From positions 1-13,915 of the forward strand of contig CAMLLJ010000051.1 in the NCBI GenBank assembly GCA_946480845.1: a stretch of 13,915 nt of DNA, given 5' to 3'. Below are positions 7,440 to 13,915 of the stretch, in pieces. The stretch's first letter is position 1. Every line of letters begins with the position of its first letter. Position numbers and translations under genes: made by a program. This DNA comes from an uncultured Gemmatimonadota bacterium. GTDB lineage: Bacteria; Gemmatimonadota; Gemmatimonadetes; Gemmatimonadales; GWC2-71-9. The notes beneath the pieces were generated by a model, which was not told the origin of the DNA, did not search any database, and saw nothing but the letters and a program-made list of their open reading frames with translations.

Positions 7440-8043
7440 TCCGGTTCTGCGGCACGATCGTCTCCCCCCGCTCCAGCATCTTCACCAGCGCCTCGATCTT
7501 CCTCGCCCGCCCCGCCGGCGTCTTCATGTTCCCCACCCTGAACCCGAGCGCGAACAGGTTCATCCGGTTGAGCGTCCGGAACGCCGCGCGCGCCCGCGGG
7601 CTCTTCTCGATCGCCGTCCGCAGGTCTTCCGGAATACTGGCCTCGCTCGCGCTCCGGATCGGCGCGTACGCGGCGTCCCAGCGCCCGTCCGCCTTCGCCG
7701 CGTCCACCTCGCGCTGCCCCGGCTCGCGCATCCGCCCCTCCGCCACCAGCCGCGCCACATGCTCCCGGTTCACCTGGCTCCAGATGCTCTTCCGCCGCCT
7801 CGGCGTGAAGCGCTGGAGGAACGACTCCTCGTCGAGCCCCTTCCGGATCCCGTCAATCCAACCCCAGCAGAGCGCCGAATCAAGCGCCTCGGCGTGAGTC
7901 ACCGTCGGCTTGCCGGTCCCTTTCTTATATATGCGCACCCAGATCTCGGGCTCGCGGGCGTGATGGTCCGCGAGCCACCGCTCGAATGCGGAGGCAGTGC
8001 GGAACGCCTTGATCCTCTTCGGGTCGGGCTGGACGGGTGCCAT
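7408..8043 (-). CDS. YdeI/OmpD-associated family protein
   Basis: 211 residues from the ATG at 8043. The longer upstream frame runs only through repeat DNA, and MAPVQPDPKRIKAF is the usual family N-terminus. Family signatures are AFERWLADHHAREPEIWVRI, YKKGTGKPTVTHAEALDSAL, CWGWIDGIRKGLDEESFLQR, FTPRRRKSIWSQVNREHV, AAKADGRWDAAYAPI, and the C-terminal helical NLFALGFRVGNMKTPAGRAR followed by IEALVKMLERGE. The family is linked by name to bacteriocin protection, but its biochemistry is poorly defined. No clear Shine-Dalgarno precedes the start. The final ten residues (SHPERSEGSA) and stop codon are encoded by repeat copy 4; the recognisable domain ends shortly before them, so the tail is an addition. 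Confidence 0.9.
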   Translation of the reverse strand: MAPVQPDPKRIKAFRTASAFERWLADHHAREPEIWVRIYKKGTGKPTVTHAEALDSALCWGWIDGIRKGLDEESFLQRFTPRRRKSIWSQVNREHVARLVAEGRMREPGQREVDAAKADGRWDAAYAPIRSASEASIPEDLRTAIEKSPRARAAFRTLNRMNLFALGFRVGNMKTPAGRARKIEALVKMLERGETIVPQNRSHPERSEGSA

Positions 8044-8097
8044 GGAGGGACGATACGCGGGACCGGCCGGATTGAAAAGCTTATGGAATTTGTTTGT

Positions 8098-8218
8098 TCG
8101 GGCGCGGAGACGCGGAGACGCGGAGGGCGGAGAACAGCAGGAACTTTGTGGGTGTGCTGTTTCCATCAGTTGTTGTTGCTTTTCTCCGTTCTCCGCGTCT
8201 CCGCGTCTCCGCGCCCGA
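8098..8218. repeat. Second inverted-repeat element with 9-base internal iterations
   Basis: The arms 8098-8125 and 8191-8218 are perfect 28-bp inverted repeats and contain a tandem GCGGAGACG motif. Pairing continues inward with 7 of 9 matches (8126-8134 against 8182-8190). The loop holds a smaller hairpin, AACAGCA (8133-8139) with TGCTGTT (8155-8161). It is unrelated in sequence to the 84-bp family. Sequences of this GCGGAGACGCGGAG type recur in intergenic DNA of many soil bacteria (general knowledge). Confidence 0.85.
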
Positions 8219-8235
8219 TCAACAAGAATTCCTTT

Positions 8236-8318
8236 GTCGTCCCGAGCGGAGCGAGGGACCTGCCTGACGCGTACCTCGACCCCCGGGTCAGCAGGTCCCT
8301 CGCTGCGCTCGGGATGAC
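8236..8318. repeat. 83-bp palindromic repeat, copy 5 (diverged)
   Basis: Starts GTCGTCCCGAGCGGAGCGAG and ends GCTCGGGATGAC. The 28-bp arms pair at 26 positions. Both arms carry a matched change relative to the other copies (GGGACCTGC with GCAGGTCCC instead of GGGATCTGC with GCAGATCCC). The stem continues inward as CTGAC/GTCAG with one extra C. The interior is the most diverged (ACGCGTACCTCGAC). Confidence 0.9.
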
Positions 8319-8322
8319 TCCG

Positions 8323-8351
8323 TTGCCCGCTTGCCTCCCAGCCCGCATATT
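8323..8351 (+). promoter_or_regulatory. Candidate promoter of the 1055-residue kinase
   Basis: TTGCCC (8323-8328) and CATATT (8346-8351), 17 bases apart, each match the sigma-70 consensus at four of six positions. They begin just after repeat copy 5 and would give a leader of about 17-20 bases before the ATG at 8376. Confidence 0.35.
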
Positions 8352-8375
8352 CCACCACCCCCCTCAAGGCCCCTG

Positions 8376-11543
<3,168 letters not shown>

Positions 11544-11566
11544 ACGGGGTCGGACGGGCCACCGGG

Positions 11567-11650
11567 GTCATCCCGAGCGAAGCGAGGGATCTGCCTTACG
11601 CGTAGTTCGAGCCATGCGTGGAGCAGATCCCTCGCTTCGCTCGGGATGAC
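11567..11650. repeat. 84-bp palindromic repeat, copy 6 (between convergent kinases)
   Basis: Perfect 28-bp arms (11567-11594 and 11623-11650) built on GAAGCGAG/CTCGCTTC where copy 4 has GCAGCGAG/CTCGCTGC. The interior is ACGCGTAGTTCGAGCCATGC followed by GT, giving a small inner ACGC/GCGT stem. It occupies most of the 111-base gap between two converging kinase genes, so it could end transcription in both directions; no T-run is present. Confidence 0.95.
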
Positions 11651-11654
11651 TCCG

Positions 11655-13915
11655 CTACCGCTTCCTCTTCAGGTCCGCGAAGAACCCATCCACCAGCACC
11701 ACCTCCTGCGGCCGGTCGCTCGTCGGCCGCCGGATCATCAGGAACCTCCGGTCGTCCGGCGCCACGTCGTACTGCGGGCGGTTGTTCGCGCCGGCATACC
11801 CGGCAATGGAAAAGAGCGGCCGCGCACTCCCCGGCGCGAACCCGGCCCCTGGCGTCGCCGGCAGGCTCATCAGCTTTCCCCTGCTCTTGAAGAACAGCTC
11901 CCGCCCGCTGTGCGCCCATCTCGGCTCGGTGCCACCGCCTTCCGACACCTGGTACTTCACCTGCATGTCCGGGAAGGAGGCGACGTACACTTCGGCCCGG
12001 CCCGAGCGGTCCGACGTGAAGGCAAGCCAGCGGCTGTCGGGCGACAGCGCGGCCTGGGTGTTGAAGCTGCTGTCCGAGTGGATCAGCGTCAGCGCCGTAT
12101 CGCCGCGCAGCCGCCGGGCATGGAAGACGCCGAACGCGGCCTGCTGGTCCGAGCGCACGACCATCCACTCGCCGTCGCGGCTGAGCTCGACCTCCCAGGC
12201 CCCCACATCCAGGTCGGCAATCAGTCTGGGCGGGCTGCCGCCGTCGGCAGGGGCGAGATAGACGTCGTTGGCGCCCGCTTCCGACGAGACGGCGTTAGTG
12301 GTGGTGAACGCGAGGCTCCGCCCATCCGGTGTCCAGGAGGGCCGCCAGGTTCCCAGCGCCCCGCGCGATACCCGGATGCGCGATCCGTCGGCCCGCCGGA
12401 TCCAGAGCCCGGTCACCGCCTCGCGCACGCTCACGGCGAGGCTGGTGCCGTCGGGCGACAGCGCCGGGTACTCGAACGCGGCGACCCAGTCCGGCGCGAA
12501 CGGCTCCACCGTCCCATCGCGCGCCACCCAGACCAGCGTCGACCGGGCGACGTCCTCGGTACCCAGGCTGTACACCGCGGTGCCGGACGCCGACAGCGCA
12601 AGGGAGTTCGGTGCGACCCCGTCCGCGACCGGGACCGCGCCGGAGGTCACCGCCATCCGGCGCAGGTCGAAGCCGGCGGCGAAGAGCCCGCCCTCGCGGG
12701 CCGTGTACAGGAGGTGGCCGGTCGGCGAGTACCAGACACCGGCCGCGTTGGGCACCAGCAGACGGACGCTGTCGGCCTCCAGGTCGTACACGTAGGCCCC
12801 CGACCCGCTGGCGCAGTTGCCGGGACACCCCGTGAAGAGGAGGCCGCGGCTGCCGGGGAGCGCGGACAGCGAGGAGGGATCGTCCCGGTGCCGCGGATCG
12901 GTGGCGCGGACGACCGACACCGTCCCGCCGTCGCCGGGAACGCTGGAGAGCCCGCCGACGCCATCCACGAAGACGATCCGACCGTCGTCGAGCCAGGTGC
13001 CGATGACGTAGGTCTCGTTGCCCGTCGCCGCGACCTCGATCGAGCCGCCGCCGGTGACGGGCACCTTGCGGACCTTGCCCCCATGCGCGAAGTAGCCGAT
13101 CCACTGGCCGTCCGGCGAGAAGAACGGACCCGCCGCCCCCTCGGTGCCCGGCAGCGGGGTCGGGTGCACGTCGGTGCGCCGCTTGACCATGAGCCGGGTG
13201 TCGTCGGCGGCGGAGTCGGTGAAGGCGATGACCGATCCGTCGGGCGAGATGGCGAGCCGGCTCTCGACACGGGCAGAGCTCGGCACGAGGAAATCAGGAT
13301 AGGGCGCGTCCCAGAGCACGATGCGCTGGCGGCTGGGCGGCGCCGACGGCAGCGGACGGAGCCAGCCGTAGAGCGCCGCGGCGGTAATGAGCAATGCAAG
13401 GGCGTACCAGACGGCGCGACGGTCGGGACGGTCAGGACGGTCGGGACGGTCGGGGCGGTCAGGGCGGTCAGGGCGGAGGCGGAGCGTGCCCGTGCCCGAC
13501 AGCGCGGCGGCGAAGTCGGGGGCGGACGGGAAGCGGTCTGCCGGGAGCTTCTCGAGTGCGCGCAGGACCGTGGCCTCGACGTGCTCCGGCACGGCCTTGC
13601 GCTGGACGCTGATGCGGCGCGGCTCTTCCGTCACCAGCCGCGCGACGATGGCCTGGACGGTGGGCCCGGTGAAGGGCGGCTCGCCGGTGAGCATCTCGTA
13701 CGTCACGGCGCCAAGGGCGTAGAGGTCGCTCCGGGCATCCACGCTCCGCTCGCCCATCGCCTGCTCGGGGCTCATGTACTGCGGCGTCCCGAGTGACAGG
13801 CCGGTCTGCGTCATCCGCTGGCCGCCGGCCTGCTGCACCGCGAGCGCGATGCCGAAGTCGGCCACCAGCGCGTGCCCGCCCTGGAGCAGGATGTTCTCCG
13901 GCTTGATGTCGCGGT
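11655..13915 (-). CDS. Ser/Thr protein kinase with C-terminal WD40/TolB-like propeller (5' end outside window)
   Basis: 752 complete codons are visible plus part of the His of HRD. The right edge cuts the gene inside the catalytic loop ([10 protein letters not shown]), so the glycine loop and ATP-binding lysine are not seen. Then come [48 protein letters not shown] and the kinase end [21 protein letters not shown] basic/acidic linker of six Arg-Pro-Asp units (13420-13473) leads into one membrane segment, [19 protein letters not shown] (about 13355-13411). The outer part is a propeller with blades [72 protein letters not shown], ending [20 protein letters not shown]. Two cysteines in CPGNC could form a disulfide in one blade. 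Role: membrane kinase whose propeller senses an extracytoplasmic signal; the signal is unknown. Confidence 0.93.
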   Translation of the reverse strand, partial: RDIKPENILLQGGHALVADFGIALAVQQAGGQRMTQTGLSLGTPQYMSPEQAMGERSVDARSDLYALGAVTYEMLTGEPPFTGPTVQAIVARLVTEEPRRISVQRKAVPEHVEATVLRALEKLPADRFPSAPDFAAALSGTGTLRLRPDRPDRPDRPDRPDRPDRRAVWYALALLITAAALYGWLRPLPSAPPSRQRIVLWDAPYPDFLVPSSARVESRLAISPDGSVIAFTDSAADDTRLMVKRRTDVHPTPLPGTEGAAGPFFSPDGQWIGYFAHGGKVRKVPVTGGGSIEVAATGNETYVIGTWLDDGRIVFVDGVGGLSSVPGDGGTVSVVRATDPRHRDDPSSLSALPGSRGLLFTGCPGNCASGSGAYVYDLEADSVRLLVPNAAGVWYSPTGHLLYTAREGGLFAAGFDLRRMAVTSGAVPVADGVAPNSLALSASGTAVYSLGTEDVARSTLVWVARDGTVEPFAPDWVAAFEYPALSPDGTSLAVSVREAVTGLWIRRADGSRIRVSRGALGTWRPSWTPDGRSLAFTTTNAVSSEAGANDVYLAPADGGSPPRLIADLDVGAWEVELSRDGEWMVVRSDQQAAFGVFHARRLRGDTALTLIHSDSSFNTQAALSPDSRWLAFTSDRSGRAEVYVASFPDMQVKYQVSEGGGTEPRWAHSGRELFFKSRGKLMSLPATPGAGFAPGSARPLFSIAGYAGANNRPQYDVAPDDRRFLMIRRPTSDRPQEVVLVDGFFADLKRKR
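13420..13473 (-). repeat. Six tandem 9-base units encoding Arg-Pro-Asp
   Basis: Units are of the form CGGTCRGGR on the plus strand, read on the minus strand as Pro-Asp-Arg triplets just before the membrane segment of the WD40-type kinase. All differences between units fall at third codon positions (CCT/CCC, CGC/CGT), so the protein repeat is preserved while the DNA drifts. It is a juxtamembrane linker that could vary in length by slippage. Confidence 0.9.

Larger units (their letters stand above)
8044..8375. other. Divergent intergenic region with two inverted repeats
   Basis: 332 bases without a supported gene. It contains an AT-richer stretch (8071-8098) that may hold the YdeI-like gene's promoter, a large inverted repeat (8098-8218), palindromic repeat copy 5 (8236-8318) and a candidate promoter for the downstream kinase (8323-8351). 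Confidence 0.8.

Noticed and set aside
8044..8367. N-terminal extension of the YdeI-like protein to 319 residues
   Set aside because: The added part is read through repeat copy 5 and the second inverted repeat; family N-termini begin at MAPVQPDPKRIKAF.
11646..13796. A 716-codon plus-strand open frame
   Set aside because: Antisense to the WD40-type kinase; low-complexity Arg/Gly/Asp composition and no domain.

Overview
The window is very GC-rich (roughly 70%) and densely coded. Its gene content suggests a soil-type bacterium, most likely of the Gemmatimonadota or a neighbouring phylum: several transmembrane Ser/Thr kinases carrying TPR or WD40-like sensor regions, an ECF sigma factor coupled to a kinase, TolB-like lipoproteins, and a PadR regulator with a Gly/Arg-rich N-terminus. 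This placement is inferred from gene style, not from a marker gene.

Left part (1-5190, all minus strand, read right to left): two tandem paralogous lipoproteins, each with an Ig-like domain followed by a TolB/WD40-like propeller (5190-3919 and 3917-2670, one base apart). After an 87-base gap with a small hairpin come an ECF sigma factor (2582-2025, apparently with a CTG start) and a Ser/Thr kinase that overlaps it by four bases and runs off the left edge. This looks like an envelope-sensing and transcription-control locus.

Middle part (5191-8375): a divergent intergenic region with palindromic operator candidates, then a plus-strand PadR regulator and a small membrane/coiled-coil protein resembling PspB (5481-6302). 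Three minus-strand housekeeping-type genes follow: a YdeI/OmpD-associated-type protein, a Mug/TDG-type DNA glycosylase and a small ABM-fold monooxygenase-like protein. A 332-base intergenic region with two different inverted repeats precedes the next kinase.

Right part (8376-13915): a complete 1055-residue Ser/Thr kinase with three membrane segments, a TolB-N/CsgG-like domain and a long TPR region (plus strand). It is convergent with a third Ser/Thr kinase that has a WD40-like propeller (minus strand) and runs off the right edge inside its catalytic loop.

The most notable feature is a family of 83-85 bp palindromic elements. Six copies lie between 5309 and 11650, exactly one in every gap longer than 3 bases in that interval. 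The arms are up to 28 bp perfect, with paired changes between copies. Two copies run into coding sequence: they supply the C-terminal residues and stop codons of the YdeI-like and Mug proteins, and the Mug start codon. No tRNA, rRNA, CRISPR array or transposase was seen.
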